Assembly: GCA_030248225.1 (NCBI GenBank)
Contig: JASANE010024981.1
Coordinates: 159,570 to 223,569 of the forward strand
From: Trileptium ribeirensis
Taxonomy: Eukaryota; Nematoda; Enoplea; Enoplida; Thoracostomopsidae
DNA: 64,000 bases
Direction: 5' to 3'
Position 1 is the stretch's first letter; every line of letters starts with the position of its first letter. A program made the translations under genes and the position numbers. A model generated the notes under the pieces. It saw nothing but the letters and a program-made list of their open reading frames with translations. It made no database searches and was not told the origin of the DNA. This document shows positions 31,873 through 44,100 of the stretch, piece by piece.

Positions 31873-32165
31873 TTAATAAGGTGGTTGCATCGGCGGCGGT
31901 GGCTGCATTTGCGGAGGTCCGGTTGGAACAGGCGGAGCCATTTGCGGAGGCTGAGGCGGTGGGCCAACCTGTTGCGGAACCGGCTGCGGCGGAGCCTCCG
32001 GAGCCGGCATTTTCTTCGATTCTTTCTGCTCCGAGTATGGGCCGTCGGGCTTAACTTCTTCCTTTGGTTCGCCGACTTTTATATGATCTGGCAACGAATG
32101 ACGCGGTCCCATCTGACCACGAGGATCCATCGGTAACATAATCTTTACTTTAATTCCTAGCACAC
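31873..32165 (-). CDS. RpS3: RpS3 exon 6 (stop codon)
   Basis: Opens [17 protein letters not shown] after a GTTACAG acceptor, includes [14 protein letters not shown], then the Pro/Gln/Met-rich tail ending PPPPMQPPY before TAA. Confidence 0.95.
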
Positions 32166-35100
32166 CTGTAACGGTAATTGTAACAGTGAAGCATATTTAC
32201 AGTTTATTACCGTAAAGTGATTAAGAATATATATATATATATATAGATTTTCACCGATTGTGACTATGAATATGAGCAAATTGGATAAGTTAGAACCATA
32301 TTTATGACAATTTTTCGATTTTTTCCCACCCGAAATTTTTCAAAATTTCGATTTCAAATTTTCTATTTTCACCTACCAACAAGATTTTTTGACCATCAGT
32401 ACACCAATGTTGTCGATGCTTATTTTGGATGCAGTTTTGACTCATATCATGATTAGATATGAGTCAAATCATAGACTCATATCATGGTCACTTGTTAATG
32501 AATTTCAAAGTAACACTTTAATTTTGGAAAAAATTTGTGAATTTATAATTTTGGTCAAGAAATATTCAACGGTTCTGAACCGGTCCGGACCGACAAATTT
32601 GAAAGTCAATCCACTTGTTGTGGTACGGACCGGTCCGCGTACGTCACTACTTCACACCTATCATCGAAAAGATATTAAGATTTGTTTCGATTTGATATAA
32701 AAATATATATTTTTTCGGGTGTCTCTTCCTATGAGAGTATATCTGCAGTATTCCTTCCACATGGAAGCCATCTAGAGACAAGGTCCGTGGAGAAAACTTG
32801 AGCTAAATCGGTTTATTTATAACCTAACTACAAACGATGACATAACGAACGGACTTATCCCGAAACAGGGTTTTTTCCACGGCTCTCGAACAGGCTGATA
32901 TACATAATATGCACAATATTGCAGTTGTAGAGGCGTAGCATTAAACACACCAATTAGAGAAAAATCTACACAAAAATATACGTCGAACGGACGCTGATTT
33001 TTATTAGAGTTGCGACAAAAATTCATGAATTAATTTTATAACGTAAAAATTTAACAATAGCTATGCGGTCTATTTTGATAAGTTTTATTAAAACATCGAA
33101 ATTTTGTATTTCCGATTTTGCACATATTTGATGGTATAACCTATTTAATATAGAACTTATATCACAATTTATGAACTATTAGTATGTGACGCCTATCCTT
33201 GCGTACAACGTATGCGGGCATGCTCATCCAAGAGTTCAACAATTACAGAGGTGAAACCTGCATTTTTGCTAAATGGATTTCTTCTATACATTTAGTTTAC
33301 TTATTTCTGGTCTTTCCACAGCCCTGCGAAAAGTTGGAGGGTTTATAAATTTCTGTGGTTTTACTATCGTGAATGTATTTTCCCGCGAAATAACTATGTT
33401 TTAGCATTATATATTATATATGGGTAATTAATGCTTAAAAACAATTTTCAACCAAAATTTTTGGATTTAGTTGATCATGAGTGGTTTCGACAGAGCGGGA
33501 GGACAGACGGGGGAAAATCTCACGAAGACGGGTGGATTTAGAAAGTGGGGGTCCCCCCCACTGTGGACAGGCCAGTTATTTGATAATATACAAAATGAAT
33601 GATTCACTAATACCTACTGCTATCGCAGTGCAGTTTAAAATGTATAATAATTTGACGTTTCCAATCTGCATAAATCCGAAATAAGATACTGGACACTATC
33701 TCTGTTGAAATAAAGCTTGTTTTCACATGGTATTTTTGACATCACTTTCACTTTTGTAATATGGAAAACTGTGTCTTACTGAAAAACTTCTTTCAGCCAG
33801 CCCACTTTATAAACCCGTTGTGTTGAGTGCATGTTCATATGTTTGTCCATACAAACATTAATAACACGAAATTACAAGTCATACATTTCTGAGTGAACGT
33901 AAAAATACTGCTGACTATATAATTTAGCAAACTCTTGGAAGTTGATTCGCTATGGTAACGTATATATAGATTAACAAGCTGCTGTCATTCATCAAACATA
34001 CAAGGAAAACGCTTCGCATTTTGTGCTGGCTTGAGTGACCTGGGCTTTATGCTTTATTTGTCCAACGTCACCATCAATACTGTCGGGACATTTTGCCGAA
34101 ATCTTGCTTGTGGGGCAAAAAATTACTATGCGGCCCATCATAAACACAATTCGGTATGTAAAGTTTATCGACACCGAAGCAATTATAGAATTTTTAGTTT
34201 TCTGAGCTCAATCCAACAACAGATAAAACAACTTTCACAAACATCAGATATAGAAATCATCGGATGCTGTTGTCGCTTAGCTATATAGGTTATACTAAAA
34301 AGGATAGCGATGTTACAGGAAGCTATAAAATATTCTCGTTCAAACATAAATAAAATGATCGTCGTACCTTGCCGCAGCAGCACGTGCCTCACCGCCCATC
34401 ATAAACACAATTCGGTATGTAAAGTTTATCGACACCGAAGCAATTATAGAATTTTTAGTTTTCTGAGCTCAATCCAACAACAGATAAAACAACTTTCACA
34501 AACATCAGATATAGAAATCATCGGATGCTGTTGTCGCTTAGCTATATAGGTTATACTAAAAAGGATAGCGATGTTACAGGAAGCTATAAAATATTCTCGT
34601 TCAAACATAAATAAAATGATCGTCGTACCTTGCCGCAGCAGCACGTGCCTCACCGCTGTTTGAATATACTCTTGAACGGGCTCGCCCGAATGTATCATAA
34701 GGCCGTCTACAAATTTCATCGATTTGGCTCGTTGACCTCGAAGTTTACCACTGACAACAACTTCACATCCGCGAGCGTTATTTTCCATAATAAAACGAAG
34801 GACGCCATAACATGCTCTAAAACACAATAACATAATAATATGAAAGTAAATTGGGGCATAATAAATATTTCTCACACCTTTATCTTCCAAAATACTAAAC
34901 GGTATTATTATACCACTAACCTTCACTAACGAAACGTCAATTATTGTGTAATTTAAAGCTTCATCTGGGTTATAATCGTGGTGTTACTTAGTTTTACCAA
35001 AATGTGTCTTATTTATTCATAACCGGAACCTCAAGTCCATCAAAAATTTTAATATTTAATCTATAGTCCGACACCAATTCGTAAAACTTCTGGAATTTGA

Positions 35101-38100
35101 GAAAAAACCTCAAAATGCATGGCCGTCAGAACATTGACTCTGTCTAGTATATAACTTAATTCCGCTGAATTTCGTGCCTCGCCGTGCGTGTTACGTTGCT
35201 TTATACATTAGCTGGTTTTGCAATGACCTTGCCTGGGATCTCGAACTTGGGCCTCTTGTCATTGTTCGGAAGCTGGCAAATTTTTGCTTCCACACAACAG
35301 ACGTCCCATTTGAAACAAAAATTGATAAAATTTTTTTAACTAAAATTCGTTTGTGACGCTAAAAATTTCATAAATTACGTCAAAATTTGATTGAACAGCT
35401 CTAGGCTCGTATCAGACAGTTTCTAAAGCGTTAGCTATTTCAACCTGTCCCCGAAAAATACTGAAATTTAAGTTTTAAATTCCAGCGGCCTCGGTTGAAT
35501 CATCGCAGCTCTCAGCCTCGGAGGTTACCACCACTAACCAGAGACACCGTTCAAGACCTTCTGACAAATTTTAGCGAATGGAGCGCCCAGCTTTTTTAAC
35601 TATGTTCGAAAATCGCGCGCCGCGTCCTAATTCTGTTGTTTATTTCATAGATAATCTACGTTTTCTTTATGACTTAAGCGCACTGTTTTGAAAATTATAT
35701 TGACAAGCAATAATAAATTAAGATAAACACAGAGAATTACGATTACACAAGGAATATGGTCTCGCCGTGAGATAACGTGCATTCAAACAAAAAATTTAAA
35801 TCGGCGCACTAGCTCTTGAGCAGTTCCACAGACGGACAGACGCTCCCAATTTTCCCCTCTGACGAAAACAAAAACGCTCCGTTCAATTAAATTTTGTTTT
35901 AGTAATTGAATTCTGAATAATGACTGAAACGAGCGTAGCGAAGAATTCTCACTTGTCAAGGTGGTAAATTTTACCGGTGAATGTTTCTGGGTTCTTTGCG
36001 TTAACACGCATAATTCAACTTTGACTGGGTCGATTGACTCACACATAAAATCTCTATTTGTATTCTTTCGAACGGATTCCTGTTCCTTCCAGCCGTTGAA
36101 AAGGGTCAAAGGGCTCGGTTCTGTTTAAAAAGCACATTTTTAGCTCTAACTCAACCATTGCAAATATTTGACATAAATCTGGTACATTTTGTAGAGCAAT
36201 ATATTGTTCTATAAAACCCTGCATAGTGGTTTTTACTATTTTATCCTTAGGTCCAGGATTAGCGTGCAAAGGGATTTTAAAAAGGCACAGAAACCCAGAA
36301 ATACATGGAAGAAGCAATCAAGGAGTGATATTGCGCTCAATTTTGGTAAAGATTTATGTAGTTGCATACGACGAAAATTACAGGTATAAGGTGAAAAGGC
36401 TTTAGACTAAGGTAAAAAGGGAATTAAAATGGGGTTAGAAGATGTGAAATACACGAAAATGGTCATGTCTCTATGACACGAAAATGCCCACATAAACTGC
36501 AGGGCGGTGCCAATCTCCGTTCCCGAGTGATAACCTATCCCTTCCACTTGTCTAAAAATGTGTGGGATTTCCATGGATGTTCTCATGTTCATTCTCGATG
36601 GAATCTCCAGTGCGGGAGAGGGCGAAATTTGATTTCGGATTACGTGGAGTGCTTAAAAACTGTAAATACTTTAGTATTAAATTGACTAGAGTTACACAAT
36701 ATCTTATAAGCTGTTTAGACCAGTGCTACACTTAAGGCGTGTTCACACGCTCAAACTTTTTGCTCAAATTTTGAGGTCAAAATTTGACGGTAATGTTTAA
36801 CGAAAAATTGCGATATTTCAAAACTTGAGAACAAAATTTGAGTTCAAACTTTTTCAAGTAATGAATGTTGTCGGTGATTGGCTATAGAAATATCCTTGAA
36901 AATTTTGAACAGTGTTCACACATTCAAACTCACCAAAAATGCAAAAAAGATGCTTTCAAACTTTGATCAAAATTTGAGCTCAAATTTTGAGCAAAAAGTT
37001 TGAGCGTGTGAACACGCCTTTACGGTTATTGTTCTGCCAGCCAATTTGTGTCAATAAAAATATCAAAATTTGAGCTCAGATTTTGATCAAAATTTGAAAG
37101 CATCTTTTTTGCATTTTTGCAAGTTTGAACGCGTGAACAGTGTTCAAAATTATCATGAATATTCCTGTAGCCAATCATGGACGAGATGTATTACCTGAAA
37201 AAGTTTGAGCTCGAATTTTGATCTCAAATTTTTAAATATCGCAATTTTTGTTTAGAAATCACCATCAAATTTTGACCTCAAAATTTGAGCGTGTAAACAC
37301 GCTTTAAGTATATGTACCCGGAACTTCAATTCCGGCAAAACTTAGTTGAACTCTCGAACCCTATAATAGCCTTCCCTATTCAAAAAGCCAGAGGGGTTAT
37401 GGCGATACATCAATTTTCGTGTATTTTGGATCTCGTGGGCCTATTCGAAAACCCAATATCACCTAGTCCTGCAGCGTACGTAATTACAATGATAGTTGGA
37501 TTGGTTGCGGAGATATTGTCGTTTTCGTGTATTTCGACCTCGTTGGTCATTCAAAACCCCGTTTTGATGACCTCCACTACATTCCGAAAAGTGTTGGGGG
37601 AACTTTGAGGAATCCCGAAGTTCATTATCGGGGAAACTGCAAACAGAAAAGGAAACACAATTTTGTTCTATATGCTAATTATTTTAATACTTTCATGTAG
37701 GTACATTTACTGTAATAATAATTTACCTTTTACTCTAGTAATTGATTAAATACTTTTACTGTAGTATTTAAATATCCATTTTGAGCGTTTGAATGAGCTA
37801 TCGCACGGTCCATTGGCCCAGCCCAGTTGAGTTATGCGGACCACCATAAAAAATAACAGACACTATGCAGCTCTGCTATTAAGAATTCTTCGCTTCGCTC
37901 ATTTCACTTACTACACTCAGAATTCCATCACACTTTACCGCTGAGCACATACAGTACTCGCCAAAAATGACCGTCGCATTTCGAGCGAGTCGCGAGCGAG
38001 TCGCGAGCGAGTGGCTCGCTCGAGATTTCGCAACTATTTAAATTAATAGAAAATTCTATTTTTAGAACAAATTTATTTCGAGCGAGTCGTGAGCGAGTGT

Positions 38101-41100
38101 CGAGCGAGTCGCGAGCGAGCGACAGTCATTTTTGCCGGGTACTGTAGTTACAACGTCAGTTGCTTATATAGAGTTTACAAAATTTGGTATTCTAATACTC
38201 GTACAAGTGGAATAATGTCATAGAACAAAATAATCCTTATGTTACATCACAAATTACAACAATTACGGGAAGCCGAAAAAAGCCAGGGCTCCCTCCCCAC
38301 ACTTGGAGAACCCAGTAATATATATTGTTTTATGTCACGAGATAAAAAACAAAAATCTATACCTTCGGACTGCTAAACCACCAATTAGTTTGTAGCGAAG
38401 CGATTCGCACTGAGCAACTGCACACAATCCACGCGTATTCACTTTTTCAGCGTAAAGCTAAAATGCGAACAAATTTAAAAATATATTAAAACTATGTCAT
38501 TGGTAACATATGGTTTTGCGTAATATAATTCAATCATGCATAACAAATAATGCTAATTAAATTGCGAAAACCACATCAGCTTTAACCTCGTTGTGCAACA
38601 GAATCTGATAAACTACTGTCATATAAGTGATGTATCTATCTTTCGCGTCTACCCCAAATTCGTGCTTCGAATCCCGATATGATACAATATTTCAACAATT
38701 ACTGTTCTTAGGTGGGGTCTAATATGGTATAACTGAAACGGAGCGAGCGAAGCAAGCGGAGTTTCCACTGAGGGCGCTATGGGAGAAAAATAGTGAAATT
38801 TTTCGTCTGTTTCTGTCATTCATAATTCATCTTTGGAGGCATGGATTTCGATAAATTTTTATTCGACAGCAAACGGGAAAGGATGTACCCTTTTTTTGAA
38901 CGGGAACAGGTCTGACCATATCTTCGTGTCAAAACGACAAAAAACATTTTTAAGGGGTATTGGCCAAATTTGGGCATACTAGTATCAGTCTTTGGCAGTC
39001 CATATCTCGCGACGCAGGCCTCGAATCGAACAACTGAGACCAATAAGCACAATCAGCTCTTCGAGATCTACAATTTTTTGCGAGACCACTCCCTGGGCCG
39101 CTGTGGGCCCGAATTTGGCTCAACAACCCTTTAACAGTAATACCGATTTTTCAAATATCGGCATATTGTTGCGAGCAGGGTTTTTTTTCAAAACGGACCC
39201 TGGGTCCAGCAAATCTCTTTTGGGTCCAGACGTTAAACGTTGGGTCCAGATTTATAATTTTTGGCTCGATAATTTCACGAATAAAGAAACGTAATTACAA
39301 AACGCAATTTTACATTATTACAAATACATAAATATTCTCTGCTTGTGCCAAGCCAGGATAAAGGATCAGGGCCATCCATGAAACCAGCAGCAAGCAACTA
39401 TATACACATGAAAGCACTAACGGCTGAAAGCATCAGTTTGTAATAGAATGTATATGCAGACCCTATGTCTCTTTAACGGCAATACCGATTTTTCAAATTT
39501 CGGCATGTTGCGTGCAGGGTTTTTTCAAAACGGACCCTGGGTCCAGCAAATCTCTTTTGGGTCAAGACCTTAACCGCTGGGTCCAGATTTACAATTTTTG
39601 GCTCGATAATTTCACGAATTTTTACACAATAAAGAGACGTAATTTCGAAACGCAATTTTACATTATTACAAAAACAAATATTCTCTGCTTGTGCCAAGCC
39701 AGGATAAAGGATGAGGGCCATCCATGAAACCAGCAGCAAGCAACTATATACACATGAAACCACTAACGGCTGAAAGCATCAGTTTGTAATAGAATTTATA
39801 TGCAGACCCTATATCTCTGAAGCCGAAACTGCCTTGGGTCCAGCAAAATTTTTTGGGTCCACTTAAAAATATTTGGGTCCAGACCCACATGTGGACCCAA
39901 AAAACCTAGGTTGCGTATTTTAATTTATAGCGAAGAAAAGGACGTATATACCTCACTAGAAAAAGGTCACTCGCGGACCGGAAATTGTAAAAATTATGCT
40001 GGTTTTACTGGCCTTTCCCCAGCCCTCCGAAAAGTGGGGGACTACGGGGCCCCCATGTTCATTCTCGGGAGAAAATTAAAAATGGGGGGATAAATTTTGC
40101 TTAAAAATACTAAATATTACCATATTTTCATACATTTTTACTACCGTGAATGTATTTTCAAGCTAAAAAAGATACTTTAGCATTATAAATAGTGGTAAAT
40201 AATATTAAAAAACAATTTACAAACAAAAAACATAAATTTTCAGACATAAAAAATTTCTGGAATTAGTTGAACATGGCGTTTCGGCCGAGTGGGGAGGTAG
40301 AACATGGCGCTAATCTCACAAAGATGGGGGATTTGGAAAGTGGGGGTCCCCCACTGTGGACAGGACAGTCTTATACGGTGCAATTTGCTCCGTTCACTCG
40401 ACTGGTGTGTTTTTATTTTCTCTTCGCGGTCATAGCACTACTAACTTTATCGAGATTGCAGACCGTAGTGAAGCATAGATACACGTACGCATTTTGCGTG
40501 CACATCAAATCAGCTATCGATAGCATTCGTCAATATGCTATATGTGGACATCACACAATACCAGCACATGTTACAACAAAACTAACACCAGCAATGAGTT
40601 TCCATGCCCGAAACCCACAAAGTGAAACTTTTAAGCCGCCCAAGACGTCAGAACAAATTTTCAAATTTTGGGTCGAGGAACCATGAGCGTACCATACCTC
40701 AAACCGCATAACTCCAAAACCGGAGCCTTAAGCAAAAAAACTAAAAAGGAGGCATCGGCATTTATCATTTTACTATGAAATATAACCAACTAGAGAAAGA
40801 AATTCTAATGTTAACATAAAAATAACCTTGCTTCCCTGAAGGGTACTAAAATGGTGTAAAAACCCTTATTTTGACCTCTGACCCTGAACCAAAAGGGCGC
40901 CATACCCTTGTACCCACGGAACCATGAGTCATAGAGTAAAAACAATACCGGCAATGAGTTTTCCATGCCCGAAAACGCCCAAGTGAAACTTTTCAGCCGC
41001 CCAGGACGTCAGAACAAATTTTCTACCTTTGGACGAGGAATCATGAGGGTGCCATTGCTCAAACCCCATAGCTCCAAAACCGGAGCCTTAATCGAAAAAC

Positions 41101-44100
41101 AAAAAAGAGGCATCGGCATTTGTCATTTTACTATGAAATAAAACCAACTACTGAAAGAAATTCTAATGTTAAGTTAAAAATAACCTTGCTTCCGTGAAGG
41201 GTACTAAAAACCCTTATTTTGACCTCTGACCCCGAAACATGGGGAGTCATACCCCAGTACCCATGGAACCATGGGTCGCAGAGAAAAACCGGCACCTTCA
41301 ATGAGTTTTCCATGCCCGAAAACCCCCAGGTAAAACTTATCAGCCGCCCAAGACGTCAGAACAAATTTTCGGTCGAGGCGCCATACCCATGTACCTCAAA
41401 TTAGGGCGCCATACCCATGTACCTCAAACCTCATAAATCCATAACCGAAACCTTAATCGAAAAACAAAAAAGAAGCATGGGCATTTATCGTTTTACTATG
41501 AAATAAAACCAACTACAGAAAGAAATTCTAATGTTAAGATAAAAATAATATTGCTTCCTTGAAGGGTACTAAAATGGTGTAAAACCCTCATTTTGACATC
41601 TGACCCCGAACCATGGGGCGTCATACTCTCGTACCCATGGAACCATGGGTCGCAGAGCAAAACCATCACCGACAATGAGTTTTCCATACCCGAAAACCCC
41701 CAAGTGAAACTTTTCAGCCGCCCAGGACGTCAGAAGAAATTTTCTAATTTTGGACAAGGAACCATGAGGGCGCCATACCAAAAAAAACACAAAAAAACGC
41801 TATGGACAGTTAGTAGCTCGCCAAGCAATGCAGATATCTTAGATAAAATTAAGCTAATTTTACAGAACAAAAAGACATTATGTTCTATATAATGCTTTGC
41901 TATATGACTCTTTTAGGATGCAGGATCTAGGTCAGAAGTGGATTTAAATGGGCCTGAAATTCAAAATACACGAAAACGGCAATATTTCAGCAACCGCTAT
42001 ATGGGTGTTATTGGCCTCATTTTGCAGGGCATTACACCCTCTACTAGCTGCACATAGCGTGATGCCCATGTGTATTTGCGCTGCAGCGTTAGGTCAAAAT
42101 GGTGTTTTAAGCTGGCCCATGAGTACCAAAATACACTTACACGACAATATTTTCATAACTGCCCTTGCGATATGATGAATGTAATTTTTCAAAGCACTTT
42201 ATCCTCTTTGTAGTTGCACATTATAAGTCCCATATAACGTGCGGGTATATCATATGAACGATTCAAGCAACATGGTTGATATGCGGTATATTTTGTATGT
42301 TTAAGCTCGGTATAGTGTGCACTTAGCTGTGCACGTCTCTCTAAATTAAATTACTGTTGTACCAGTGCAACAATTGTACCGGGGCCGGGGCTAGCCTACC
42401 GGGGCCGGGGCTAAGCTTGTACTGTGTGTTCGAGTTTCCAGAACATATAGAGCATATATATATATACCACATATACATACATGCCGACAGGGGGTTGGAG
42501 GTAGTAAAATCCTTCCTGGGAATCCGGAAACCCCAAGGAGTGAGGGGAACTCAGGCGAAAACATTTGCCAACTATATACAGGGTTGTTAAGTTTAGGCTC
42601 CGACTAATCAGATATTTCGCTGACCCTTAACGGTGCTATTGTTGCAGTTGAAAAGATAATAGATGTGTAATCGCACTGGGTAGACGCATTTCACTGCCAC
42701 CATTATGTATTATAGTTCAAGTTCCAACCATATGACATAATATGCCTGATCAAAAATATTTTTGTCAAAAGAAAAACCATATCCAAATTTTGTCCATATA
42801 CGTAATAATCTCGTTGAAATATCAAAAACTCAACACAAATCGTTTTTAACATTTTAGTTTAATAGTTTAATAAACTGTACGCTGTGAGCTAAAGTTCACA
42901 GTTTCAGGAAGGTGATGTGGAATTTTCACTGTCCTAGTTAGTAGCAAGCATTATATCTTCAGATAAAGCTCCAGATTGTTTTGTTAACTGTTCTACTAAT
43001 TTGGTACCAAAAATATTTTTTTGAAACATTAGCCCCGGCTCCGGCACCTAAATTATACCTTTACCGCCGGGGCTTCGACGTTGCCCCGGGGCTAAGCCCC
43101 AGCACATCCCTAAATTAAATAATCAAAGCAGTGCATATACCACATTGGCGATGAGACAAGCTTATTAATAAGGGAATGATTAGCGACGTGATCTCTGCCG
43201 TTATTTTTCCGGTCTAGATAAGATCAAAAGACGGCCACTTGAAACCAATTTCCGAATTCTTGAAGACTGAGAAGAAAAAGCTAACAAACTGAAAAATTTA
43301 TAAATTTTAAATCAATCGTCTATGATATTCTAGGAATTGTTGGTTTTTGTTTCACGCTGCATTATGGATGGCCCAAAACGATTAATAAAGCATTTCCGAC
43401 CCCTATTAATACTGTAGAAATTAGTTACACACAGGAAGAAATATTCCAAAAACATTGTCACATCCCTCTCGATATTTTCGACCGAGAGTTGAGGTCCCCG
43501 TCATAATCCCATTGATTCGGTCTGTGAAAATGCTAGTTTGCTACATAGCAATACAGTGCTAGCGCACCTGTTTCCAAGTTATAAGCCAGTTTATAAATAC
43601 ACTTAAAATGACATATCAGGAAGTTCTCAAAACGTTCTTTTTCTGCTGGTTGCCGATGATTGATAAATTTAAGTTATTGAACCCCTAACCACATAGCTTT
43701 CAGTTTTAACTGAATCCTATACCCCTGGGCTCCTCACACTGGGGGCTGGTTCAGAACAGTTGCCCCCCAATTCATGCGCCCTGGCAAAATTTTGGGCTCC
43801 CCCAGTTCACCGCCTCTTGGAAATTTTTTTGTTTCCAATCGATCCAAAAGTAAATAAAATTTGATCAAAATTTGTATTGAAATGCCGTTCCGATGCCAAA
43901 AAATTCGCAAATTTTGCTTGAAAATAGCTTTTTCTCTCAATCAAAAGCGTTTTGACACCCCCTGGCAAAATTTTCAGCGAATGGAGATCCCAGTACCCAG
44001 TATGTCTTTAACATATAAAACTTTGTAGAAGGTAAAATACTGTTCAATTTCGCAACAAGAAACGATATATAAAGTCAAATAATACGATTAAACGAAAAAA

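Larger units (their letters stand above)
32166..34628 (-). other. RpS3 intron 5
   Basis: 2.46 kb, AT-rich, no gene. Contains a 10-bp hairpin GACTCATATC/GATATGAGTC (32439-32465), a hAT-like end fragment (32580-32649), one copy of a dispersed repeat (about 33310-33600) and the 3' part of the tandem duplication 34133-34655. Confidence 0.85.
34817..38362 (-). other. RpS3 intron 4
   Basis: 3.5 kb without a supported gene. Holds the inverted MITE pair 36731-37308, part of a roughly 130-bp repeat family (about 36440-36490 and 37380-37610) and the Tc1/mariner-type MITE 37950-38146. ORFs at 35783-36317 (minus) show no recognised family. Confidence 0.85.

Noticed and set aside
35783..36317. Minus-strand ORFs of 108 and 87 codons in RpS3 intron 4
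   Set aside because: Overlapping frames with no recognisable domain, no repeat partner in the window and no coding signal I could defend.
40267..40686. 139-codon plus-strand ORF
   Set aside because: Starts in a dispersed repeat and ends in a tandem array inside an RpS3 intron; no family resemblance.
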